Shown in pieces: positions 1 to 5,922 of a stretch of 8,984 nt of DNA (its first letter is position 1; the number at the start of each line of letters is the position of its first letter). The notes beneath the pieces are model-generated. The model had not been told where the DNA came from, made no database searches, and saw nothing but the letters and a program-made list of their open reading frames with translations. The position numbers and the translations under genes are program-made. Origin of the DNA: Actinomycetales bacterium (GTDB taxonomy: Bacteria > Actinomycetota > Actinomycetes > Actinomycetales > Cellulomonadaceae); assembly GCA_012514835.1 (NCBI GenBank), contig JAAYZM010000085.1, positions 1 to 8,984 on the forward strand. The letters are read 5' to 3'.

Positions 1-452
1 ACAAGCTTGACGCAGTCTCGAAGCTGCAGCGCGAAGGCCATGCCGTCGCCATGGTGGGTGACGGCGTGAATGACGCTCCGGCCCTGGCGACGGCGAATAT
101 CGGTGTCGCGATGGGCGCCGCCGGTTCGGCCCTCGCCGTCGAGACCGCGGACATCGCGCTCATGGGTGACGAGCTGCTCAAGCTCCCCGAGGCGATCGCG
201 CTCGCCAAGCGCACGGTGCGCATCATGCGGCAGAACATCGTGATCGCCCTCGCGACCGTCGCGGTGCTCCTCGCGGGAGTGTTCGCGGGCGGGGTCACGA
301 TGGCGATCGGGATGCTCGTCCACGAGGTGTCCGTGCTCGTGGTGATCGCCAACGCGATGCGCCTCCTGCGGGCTCGGCGCCGCCCGACGACGGTGCGCCG
401 GAGCGAGCCCGCGCGTACCGCGCCTCGCGAGCGGCAGCGCGTCATCCACTGA
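1..452 (+). CDS. Heavy-metal P1B-type ATPase, C-terminal part (5' truncated by window edge)
   Basis: This is the last 149 codons of a metal-exporting P-type ATPase, open from base 3 to the TGA at 450-452; its start lies outside the window. The fragment contains the hinge motif GDGVNDAP of the ATP-binding domain (Mg2+ binding at the P/N interface), reached from about base 57. It is followed by the usual helix in which D-I-A-L-M precedes the membrane. Two hydrophobic segments follow (about codons 80-100 and 103-120), the second containing MLVHEVSVLVVIANAMRLL, then an Arg-rich tail. A His-Glu pair in the last membrane helix is seen in Zn/Cd/Co-type pumps, but the CPx/SPC/TPC motif that would help set specificity is not in the window, so the substrate is open. 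It lies upstream of a second P1B ATPase on the same strand, separated by 103 nt with a hairpin. The family call is firm; the metal is not known. Confidence 0.93.
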   Translation, partial: KLDAVSKLQREGHAVAMVGDGVNDAPALATANIGVAMGAAGSALAVETADIALMGDELLKLPEAIALAKRTVRIMRQNIVIALATVAVLLAGVFAGGVTMAIGMLVHEVSVLVVIANAMRLLRARRRPTTVRRSEPARTAPRERQRVIH

Positions 453-461
453 CGGCACACC

Positions 462-511
462 GGCTCGCCTCGCGGGCCGCTCGGGCCCTCCGAGCTGTCC
501 TGAGGCGAGCC
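462..511 (+). terminator. Large inverted repeat after the first ATPase, possible terminator
   Basis: A perfect 10-bp inverted repeat (GGCTCGCCTC at 462-471, GAGGCGAGCC at 502-511) encloses a 30-nt loop. The loop itself contains a GGGCC/GGCCC pairing. It begins 10 nt after the stop of the upstream ATPase. There is no T-tract, so it is not a classical intrinsic terminator, although actinobacterial terminators often lack one. It could also act as an mRNA-stabilising structure or a transcript boundary. Confidence 0.45.
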
Positions 512-520
512 TGTCCTCGC

Positions 521-548
521 TATACAACCGGTCGGGACCGGCCTAGGA
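521..548 (+). promoter_or_regulatory. Candidate -10, small palindrome and RBS ahead of the second ATPase
   Basis: TATACA at 521-526 resembles a -10 hexamer, but no convincing -35 is visible 16-18 nt upstream. Immediately after it is the inverted repeat CCGGTC-GG-GACCGG (528-541), which could be an operator or a short hairpin at the mRNA 5' end. AGGA at 545-548 is a good ribosome-binding site, 7 nt before the ATG at 556. The RBS is the best supported part; the promoter and operator are tentative. Confidence 0.35.
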
Positions 549-555
549 ATGAGGC

Positions 556-2514
556 ATGAGGCGCTTCGTCCGGGGCTTGATGAGCTACCCGGTGGTCGTC
601 GCGACGCTGGCCACCGGGCTGATCGGTGCCGCCCTCGAGCTCACCGGGCAGCCGCTCGCCGCGCGCTGGACGATCTCCGGGTTCGCCGTCGTCGTCGCCC
701 TCGTGCAGGCCCGCGGCATGGTGGAGGACCTGCGCTCGGGCGCGTATGGGATCGACCTGCTCGCCGTCACGGCGATCGCCTCGACCGTCGCGGTGGGCGA
801 GCACTGGGCCGCGCTCGTGGTGTGCCTCATGCTCTCGGGCGGCGAGGCGCTCGAGGTGTTCGCCGCGGGGCGCGCGCGACGCGAGCTCACGCAGCTCCTC
901 GCGGACGCACCGAGCCTCGCACGCCGCGTGGTCGCGGGCGGGGAGCTCCTCGAGGTTCCCGTCGAGGAGGTCGTCGTGGGCGACCGGCTCCTCGTGCGGC
1001 CCTTCGAGCTGGTCCCCGTGGACTGCGTGCTCGAGTCCGAGACCGCGACGCTCGACGAGTCTTCCCTCACGGGCGAGTCGATGCCCGTGGACCGCACCCG
1101 CGGCGACGAGGTGCTCTCGGGAGCGGTCAATGGCGCGACGGCCATCGAGGTCACGGCACGCGCCGCCGCGGCCGACTCGCAGTACCAGCGCATCATCACG
1201 CTCGTCCAGGAGGCGCAGGACTCGAAGGCGCCGTTCGTGCGGCTCGCAGACCGGGTCGCCGTGCCGTTCACGATCGGGGCGCTCGCGCTCGCGGTCGGGG
1301 CGTGGCTCGTCTCGGGCGACCCGAGCCGGCTCGCCGAGGTGCTCGTCGTCGCGACGCCGTGCCCCCTCATCATCGCGGCGCCGGTCGCGTTCCTCGGCGG
1401 GATGTCGCGGCTCGCGCGCAACGGCGTCATCGTCAAGGCGAGCGGATCGCTCGAGCAGCTCGCGCGCGTGCGCACGGTCGCGTTCGACAAGACCGGCACG
1501 CTCACCTACGGCGAGCCGCGGGTGGTCGAGCTGCACGCCGTGGGTCGACCGGAGCGCGAGCTGCTCGAGCTCGCCGCTGCCGTCGAGCAGTACTCGAGCC
1601 ACCCGCTCGCTGACGCCGTCGTGGCGCACGCACGGTCCTACGGCGCGGTCTCGCTCGTGGGCGAGGACGTCGTCGAGGTCCCCGCGCACGGGGTGCGCGG
1701 CATGGTCGCGGGTCGCGAGGTCGTGGTCGGCAGCGCGCGTTTCGTCGCGAGCCAGACGCAGGGCGAGACGCTCTCGCCGCAGATCGGGACCACGGGCGTC
1801 CACGTGGGGGTCGACGGCGAGTACGCCGGGTTCCTCGCGCTCGCCGACGAGCTTCGCTCCGAGGCGCGCGCCACGATGGCGGCCCTGCACCGGGCCGGCG
1901 TACGCACCACCGTGATGCTCACGGGCGACGGCGAGCACGTCGCGCGGCACGTCGCGGCGCAAGCCGGCATCGACGACGTGCGCTCCGAGCTCTTGCCCGA
2001 GGACAAGGTCGCCGCGGTGCGCGGTCTTCCCGAGCGTCCCGTGATGATGGTGGGCGACGGCGTCAACGACGCCCCCGTGCTCGCCGTCGCTGACGTCGGG
2101 GTCGCGATGGGGGCGCGCGGCTCGAGCGCCGCGAGCGAGTCCGCCGACGTCGTGATCACGCTCGACGACCTGTCCCGCAGCGCGCGCGCCGTGCTCATCG
2201 GGCAGCGCACCATGCGGGTCGCGTGGCAAGCGATCGCGATCGGCCTGGTGATGTCGGTGGGTCTCATGGTGTTCGCCGCGACGGGCGGGCTGCCCGCGCT
2301 CGCCGGGGCGTGGCTGCAAGAGGTCGTCGACCTCGCGTGCATCCTGTGGGCCCTGCTCGCGATCCGCCCGAGCCGCGCGGAGACCGCCGAGGTGCGGCGG
2401 ATGGCGGCCGAGCCCTATGCGAGGGGCACGGCCTCGACGCCGAGCTCGTCGAGAAGCGCAACGATCCGCCCGCGGATCTCGTCGCGGATGGGGCGCACGG
2501 ACTCGATGCCCTGA
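556..2514 (+). CDS. Heavy-metal-translocating P1B-type ATPase with TPC motif
   Basis: A complete 652-residue membrane pump that should couple ATP hydrolysis to export of a soft or transition metal. Visible motifs are TGES of the actuator domain (T172-S175), the intramembrane metal-site motif TPCPL (T267-L271, C269), the phosphorylation loop DKTGTLT with D311 as the phosphorylated aspartate, the His-Pro pair typical of P1B pumps (H349-P350), and GDGVNDAP (500-507). The protein starts directly with membrane helices: no N-terminal CxxC or HMA metal-binding domain and no His-rich leader are present. A TPC motif rather than CPC or SPC places it outside the classic Cu and Zn/Cd classes; TPC pumps have been linked to Ni/Fe or remain unassigned, so I give no metal. 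The last helix carries QEVVD. The ATG at 556 has an AGGA RBS. Residues from about 620 onward are encoded antisense to arsC and look like a non-domain tail. Confidence 0.93.
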   Translation: MRRFVRGLMSYPVVVATLATGLIGAALELTGQPLAARWTISGFAVVVALVQARGMVEDLRSGAYGIDLLAVTAIASTVAVGEHWAALVVCLMLSGGEALEVFAAGRARRELTQLLADAPSLARRVVAGGELLEVPVEEVVVGDRLLVRPFELVPVDCVLESETATLDESSLTGESMPVDRTRGDEVLSGAVNGATAIEVTARAAAADSQYQRIITLVQEAQDSKAPFVRLADRVAVPFTIGALALAVGAWLVSGDPSRLAEVLVVATPCPLIIAAPVAFLGGMSRLARNGVIVKASGSLEQLARVRTVAFDKTGTLTYGEPRVVELHAVGRPERELLELAAAVEQYSSHPLADAVVAHARSYGAVSLVGEDVVEVPAHGVRGMVAGREVVVGSARFVASQTQGETLSPQIGTTGVHVGVDGEYAGFLALADELRSEARATMAALHRAGVRTTVMLTGDGEHVARHVAAQAGIDDVRSELLPEDKVAAVRGLPERPVMMVGDGVNDAPVLAVADVGVAMGARGSSAASESADVVITLDDLSRSARAVLIGQRTMRVAWQAIAIGLVMSVGLMVFAATGGLPALAGAWLQEVVDLACILWALLAIRPSRAETAEVRRMAAEPYARGTASTPSSSRSATIRPRISSRMGRTDSMP

Positions 2515-2846
2515 CCGGCCGGGTCCTCGAGCGTCCAGTCCTCGTAGCGCTTGCCCGGGAAGAAGGGGCAGACGTCCCCGCAGCCCATCGTGATGACGAC
2601 GTCGGACTGCTCGACGGCGTCGGTCGTGAGCACCTTGGGCTTCTCGGCGCGGATGTCGATGCCGAGCTCGAGCATCGCCTCGACCGCGACGGGGTTGATC
2701 TGCTCGGCAGGCATCGAGCCGGCCGAGCGCACCTCGACGGCGCCGCCGGACAGCGCGCGCAGGAAGCCCGCGGCCATCTGCGAGCGGCCGGCGTTGTGGA
2801 CGCACACGAAGAGTGCGCTGGGCTTGGTGGCGGTCTGGTCGGTCAT
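2415..2846 (-). CDS. arsC: Arsenate reductase, LMW-phosphatase family
   Basis: A cytoplasmic enzyme of 143 residues that reduces arsenate to arsenite for export. It has the P-loop C15-x5-R21 (CVHNAGR) of low-molecular-weight phosphatase-type reductases, the segment ITMGCGDVC with C89 and C93, and the DP loop (DWTLEDPAG). In thioredoxin-coupled relatives, cysteines in this later region relay electrons. Actinobacterial relatives such as the Corynebacterium glutamicum enzymes instead use mycothiol and mycoredoxin, and the sequence cannot decide which applies. The ATG at 2846-2844 overlaps the TGA of the upstream fusion gene (ATGA), and AGGGAG lies about 9 nt upstream, so translation is probably coupled. 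It is the last gene of the acr3 operon. Its final 100 nt run antisense into the 3' end of the P-type ATPase. Length is normal for the family. Confidence 0.95.
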   Translation of the reverse strand: MTDQTATKPSALFVCVHNAGRSQMAAGFLRALSGGAVEVRSAGSMPAEQINPVAVEAMLELGIDIRAEKPKVLTTDAVEQSDVVITMGCGDVCPFFPGKRYEDWTLEDPAGQGIESVRPIRDEIRGRIVALLDELGVEAVPLA

Positions 2847-3859
2847 GAGGTGGTGCTCCCTGGGGTGGTGGGGATGGACAGGTCGGGCACGAGCGTCGAC
2901 AAGAGCTCGCGGACGCGCGCGTCGATGTCGGCCCGGATCGCCTCGACGCCCTCGACCGAGGCCAGAGCGGGGTCGCCCACCTGCCAGTCGAGGTAGCGCA
3001 CGCCCGGCACGATCGGGCACACGTCGCCGCAGCCCATCGTGATGACGACGTCGGCAGCGCGAACGGCGTCGTCGGTGAGCGGCTTGGGGAAGGCCTCGGG
3101 GGCGATCTCGAGGTCGTCGAGCACGGCGCGCACGCTCGGGTGCAGCTGCGCGGCGGGCGTGGACCCGGCCGAGCGGGCGACCACCCGATCCCCCGCGTAG
3201 TGCGCCACGAGTGCCGCGGCGAGCTGGGACCGGCCCGCGTTCGCGACGCACACGAAGAGCACCTGCGGGCGGCTCGCAGCGCGGTCGCGGCCCAGGTCCG
3301 CGAGCCGCTGGCGTGCGAATCGCTCGGTGAGCGAGACGAGGTGCGTGCTCACGGTCGCGGTGCGTGCGAGGGCGGCGTAGGACTCGCGCGTCACGGCCGT
3401 CACGAGCTCGCGGGGCAGGCCGGGGTGCTGCGTGGCGAGCTCGGTCGCGAGGCGGGTCAGGACGTCGTCGACGTCGAGCAGGCCGCCGCGCGGCTCGCCG
3501 TGCGCGCCGTCGAGCGCCGCGGGGGCGAACGAGTCGAGGAGTGCCGTGACCGCAGGGCGGCTGCGCTCGGTGATGCGGTACCAGACCCACGTCCCGCGCC
3601 GTTCGCTCGTGAGCACGCCCGCGTCGCGCAGCACCTTGAGGTGGTGCGAGACGGTGGGCTGGGACACGTCGCCGAGCTCGGTCATGTCGCACACGCACGA
3701 CTCGCCCTGCGGGGACGCGGAGATGAGGGACAGGATCCGCACGCGCAACGGGTCCGCGAGGGCCTTGAGGGTCGTCGCGACGCCGACGGCGAGCGCCGGG
3801 TCGATCGCGCGCGTCGCGGGACCGGGCGTGCAGCCGGCCGGGGCGAGGTCGAGGGTCAT
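2843..3859 (-). CDS. ArsR regulator fused to an arsenate reductase domain
   Basis: A 338-residue fusion. Residues about 20-105 form an ArsR/SmtB winged helix, with a CVCD metal-site motif (C55, C57), a further N-terminal cysteine (C10), and the recognition helix at about 67-83 (SQPTVSHHLKVLRDAGVL). Residues about 128-190 are helical and resemble the three-helix bundle found ahead of some actinobacterial reductases. Residues 198-325 form an LMW-phosphatase-type arsenate reductase with P-loop C204-x5-R210 (CVANAGR), the MGCGDVC segment (C277, C281) and a DP loop near 295-297. All expected catalytic positions are present, so both halves look functional. The likely role is As(III)-responsive repression of its own operon combined with arsenate reduction; that dual role is inference. 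The ATG lies 3 nt after the acr3 stop, with GGAGAG as RBS inside the acr3 end. No separate arsR is seen in the window. Confidence 0.92.
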   Translation of the reverse strand: MTLDLAPAGCTPGPATRAIDPALAVGVATTLKALADPLRVRILSLISASPQGESCVCDMTELGDVSQPTVSHHLKVLRDAGVLTSERRGTWVWYRITERSRPAVTALLDSFAPAALDGAHGEPRGGLLDVDDVLTRLATELATQHPGLPRELVTAVTRESYAALARTATVSTHLVSLTERFARQRLADLGRDRAASRPQVLFVCVANAGRSQLAAALVAHYAGDRVVARSAGSTPAAQLHPSVRAVLDDLEIAPEAFPKPLTDDAVRAADVVITMGCGDVCPIVPGVRYLDWQVGDPALASVEGVEAIRADIDARVRELLSTLVPDLSIPTTPGSTTS

Positions 3860-3862
3860 GGC

Positions 3863-4987
3863 TCAGCTCTCCGAGGTGGTCTGGTCCGCTCGCGGGCGAG
3901 CGACGAGCGGGGCGGTCGGGTCGCCGGGGAACCAGCGCTTCGCGGCCCACAGGGACACGTAGACGAGGCCCACGAGCACGGGCACCTCGATGAGGGGGCC
4001 GACGACGCCCGCGAGGGCCTGGCCGGACGCCGCGCCGAACGTGCCGATCGCGACGGCGATCGCCAGCTCGAAGTTGTTGCCGGCCGCCGTGAACGCGAGC
4101 GTCGTCGTCCGGGCGTACCCGAGGCCGAGCGCCCTGCCAGCGACCATCCCGACCACCCACATCACGGCGAAGTACGCCAAGAGCGGCGCAGCGATGCGCA
4201 CGACGTCGCCGGGGCGCGAGGTCACGGCCTCACCCTGGAGGGCGAACAGCAGCACGACCGTGAAGAGCAGCCCGTAGAGGGCCCACGGGCTGATGCGTGG
4301 CACGAAGCGCTCCTCGTACCAGACGCGTCCCTTGGTCCGCTCGCCGACCCAGCGCGAGGCGAAGCCTGCGAGCAGCGGGACGCCGAGGAACACGAGGACG
4401 TTGACGGCGATCTCGCCCACGGACACGTCGAGGCCCTGGGTGTCGAGGCCGAGCCACCCGGGCAGCACGGTCAGGTAGAAGTAGCCGAGCAGCGCGAACG
4501 CGAACACCTGGAACACCGAGTTGATCGCGACGAGCACCGCGGCCGCCTCGCGGTCACCGCACGCGAGGTCGTTCCAGATCACGACCATCGCGATGCAGCG
4601 CGCGAGCCCCACGATGATGAGCCCCGTGCGGTACTCGGGCAGGTCAGGCAGGAGCGCCCACGCGAGCGTGAACATGAGCGCGGGGCCCACGATCCAGTTG
4701 AGCACGAGCGAGCTCACGAGCAGGCGGCGGTCCCCCGTGATCGCCGCGACCTTGTCATAGCGGACCTTCGCGAGGACGGGGTACATCATCACGAGGAGGC
4801 CGAGCGCGATCGGCACCGAGATGCCACCGATCTCCATGCGGCTCAAGAGCTCGCCCACGCCGGGGACCGCGCGGCCCAGCACGAGGCCGGCGACGAGCGC
4901 GGTACCGATCCATGCCGGTAGCCACCGGTCGAGCGTCGAGAGGCTTCCGGGGACGGGCGGCGAGGCGGGCAGGGAGGTCGTGCTCAT
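3863..4987 (-). CDS. acr3: ACR3-family arsenite efflux permease
   Basis: An integral membrane protein of 374 residues with about ten hydrophobic segments, which exports arsenite (and possibly antimonite) using the proton-motive force. The family hallmarks are visible: the conserved membrane cysteine in GLARCIAMVVIWNDLACGD (C131), which is required for transport in studied ACR3 proteins; the AAGNNFELAIAVAIGTFG segment (about 301-318); and the conserved glutamate in GPLIEVPVLVGLVYVSLW (E334). An additional cysteine is at C143. I chose the ATG at 4987-4985 because it has GGAG 8 nt upstream and gives the normal family length. The frame stays open 41 codons further upstream, through the hairpin and operator, which would give a non-family N-terminus. 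It is the first gene of the arsenic operon and is followed 3 nt later by the ArsR-ArsC fusion. Confidence 0.95.
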   Translation of the reverse strand: MSTTSLPASPPVPGSLSTLDRWLPAWIGTALVAGLVLGRAVPGVGELLSRMEIGGISVPIALGLLVMMYPVLAKVRYDKVAAITGDRRLLVSSLVLNWIVGPALMFTLAWALLPDLPEYRTGLIIVGLARCIAMVVIWNDLACGDREAAAVLVAINSVFQVFAFALLGYFYLTVLPGWLGLDTQGLDVSVGEIAVNVLVFLGVPLLAGFASRWVGERTKGRVWYEERFVPRISPWALYGLLFTVVLLFALQGEAVTSRPGDVVRIAAPLLAYFAVMWVVGMVAGRALGLGYARTTTLAFTAAGNNFELAIAVAIGTFGAASGQALAGVVGPLIEVPVLVGLVYVSLWAAKRWFPGDPTAPLVARPRADQTTSES

Positions 4988-5013
4988 CGAGACGGCTCCG
5001 TTGGTCTGTCGCG

Positions 5014-5031
5014 AGCGCCCAGTCGGGCGCT
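5014..5031 (-). promoter_or_regulatory. Hairpin in the acr3 mRNA leader
   Basis: A perfect 7-bp stem with a 4-nt loop (AGCGCCC-AGTC-GGGCGCT on the plus strand) lies between the putative ArsR operator and the acr3 RBS, 26 nt before the start codon. It would form in the leader RNA of the ars operon. It may stabilise the mRNA or tune translation. There is no T-tract and it is not known to be a terminator. Confidence 0.5.
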
Positions 5032-5047
5032 GTATCGAACTACGTCT

Positions 5048-5067
5048 ATGTTGACAGATGTCTATAC
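5048..5067. promoter_or_regulatory. Candidate ArsR operator in the divergent intergenic region
   Basis: The palindrome ATGTTGACA-GA-TGTCTATAC has half-sites matching at 6 of 9 positions and a perfect GACA/TGTC core. It resembles ArsR/SmtB-type operators (TTGACAnnTGTC-like). It lies 61-80 nt upstream of the acr3 start and 42-61 nt upstream of the FNR-like gene start. It contains TAGACA (minus strand), a possible -35 for acr3, and TATACA overlapping its right end (plus strand, 5064-5069), a possible -10 for the regulator. Binding could therefore repress both directions. The natural candidate to bind it is the ArsR half of the fusion encoded by the same operon. Confidence 0.55.
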
Positions 5068-5108
5068 AAGTCCGCAAGCGACGCGGGAACCTGGCTAGCA
5101 TCGGGAGC

Positions 5109-5783
5109 ATGACCCCGCCGCTGTGCGTCTCGCGCGTGCCGATCTTCGCGGGACTCTCGCCTGCCGAGCAGGACGAGGTCCACGAGCTCGCGCGCCCGCG
5201 GCGCGTGGCCGACGGCGAGCGCGTCTACACCGAGGGCGGGCCGACGGCGAGCCTCCTGGTCGTGAACACCGGCCGGCTCCGGCTCACGCGATCGAATCGC
5301 GCGGGCGCAGAGCAGCTGCTGCGCGTCCTGTCCCCCGGCGGCTTCGTCGGCGTGGAGTCGTTCCTCACGGGCGCCCACCCCGGGCACAGCGCCACCGCGA
5401 TGGGTGACGCCGTGCTGTGCGAGTTCCGCCACGACGACCTCGGCGGGCTCCTCGACCGTTATCCCGAGGTCGGCGCCGCGATGCTCGCCGCTCTCGCCGA
5501 GCAGCTCTCGCGCACCGAGGAGCGGCTCGTCGCGCAGACGCTCGAGCCCGTCGAACGGCGCGTCGCCGTTTACCTCGTGGAGCTCCCCTCGCGCCCCGAC
5601 CCACGCGGGCTGCGCATCGAGCTGCCCCTGGCGAAGAAGGACATCGCCTCCTACCTCGGCACCTCGCCCGAGTCGCTGTCCCGCTCGCTACGCGCTCTCG
5701 CGGAGGCCGGGATCATCGCGATCGAAGGATCGCGCGAGATCCTCGTACTCGACCCCTTCGCCCTCGACGAGCTCACGGCATAG
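5109..5783 (+). CDS. Crp/Fnr-family transcriptional regulator (FNR-like)
   Basis: A 224-residue regulator with an N-terminal cyclic-nucleotide-binding-like beta barrel (about 10-120), a long dimerisation helix (about 121-150) and a C-terminal winged helix (about 170-212). The recognition helix SPESLSRSL has E188-x-x-S191-R192, the pattern that lets FNR read TTGAT/ATCAA-type sites. The phosphate-binding cassette that holds cAMP in Crp is not conserved (GVESFLTGAHPGHSATA lacks the Arg), so the effector is probably not cAMP. A single early cysteine sits in C6-VSRVPIF, too few for the FNR iron-sulfur cluster. Start choice is uncertain: the ATG at 5109 fits the family N-terminus but GGGAG is only 1 nt away; an ATG at 5058 is in frame but lies inside the operator. 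It is divergent from acr3. Its last 96 nt overlap the CDGSH gene on the other strand. Its targets are unknown. Confidence 0.88.
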   Translation: MTPPLCVSRVPIFAGLSPAEQDEVHELARPRRVADGERVYTEGGPTASLLVVNTGRLRLTRSNRAGAEQLLRVLSPGGFVGVESFLTGAHPGHSATAMGDAVLCEFRHDDLGGLLDRYPEVGAAMLAALAEQLSRTEERLVAQTLEPVERRVAVYLVELPSRPDPRGLRIELPLAKKDIASYLGTSPESLSRSLRALAEAGIIAIEGSREILVLDPFALDELTA

Positions 5784-5912
5784 CGCGTGCTGCTCGGGCG
5801 TGCAGAAGCCCGTGGCCTTGTGCGTGCCGTCGCAGAACGGCTTGATGGTCGAGCCCCCGCACCGGCACAGCGCGACCGTGCGGCGCGAGCGCTCGACAGG
5901 GATGCCGGCCAT
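5688..5912 (-). CDS. Small CDGSH-type iron-sulfur protein
   Basis: A 74-residue protein with a perfect CDGSH signature, CRCGGSTIKPFCDGTH: C16, C18, C27 and H31 are the expected 3-Cys/1-His ligands of a [2Fe-2S] cluster of the mitoNEET type. It probably carries electrons or senses redox state in the cytoplasm; no partner can be named. The domain normally ends a few residues after the histidine. Here 43 more residues follow, and those from about 44 onward are encoded antisense to the end of the FNR-like gene. Start is uncertain: the ATG at 5912 has only a weak RBS (GAG). An ATG at 5987 would add 25 residues (some resembling the N-terminal strand of CDGSH relatives) but would overlap the DUF2804 remnant. 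The gene converges on the regulator gene, so they are not an operon. Confidence 0.8.
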   Translation of the reverse strand: MAGIPVERSRRTVALCRCGGSTIKPFCDGTHKATGFCTPEQHALCRELVEGEGVEYEDLARSFDRDDPGLRESA

Positions 5913-5922
5913 GCGGATCTCG

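Noticed and set aside
520..2805. A 761-codon open frame on the minus strand opposite the P-type ATPase
   Set aside because: It is rich in Arg, Asp and His with no domain signature, and lies antisense to a gene with all P-type ATPase motifs. Such frames are common in GC-rich DNA.
3140..4921. A 593-codon open frame on the plus strand opposite the ars operon
   Set aside because: Its composition is low in hydrophobic residues and typical of an antisense shadow; the opposite strand encodes clear ACR3 and ArsR-ArsC proteins.
5051..5079. TTGACA at 5051-5056 as a -35 for the FNR-like gene
   Set aside because: The position 17 nt downstream reads GCAAGC, which is not a -10. The hexamer is better explained as half of the ArsR-like palindrome.
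5058..5108. Alternative 17-codon N-terminal extension of the FNR-like regulator (ATG at 5058)
   Set aside because: The start lies inside the operator-like palindrome, has no RBS, and the extra residues do not fit the family N-terminus. It is kept only as an alternative.
4988..5110. Alternative 41-codon extension of ACR3
   Set aside because: It would translate the leader hairpin and operator and lacks an RBS; the ATG at 4987 has a good one.
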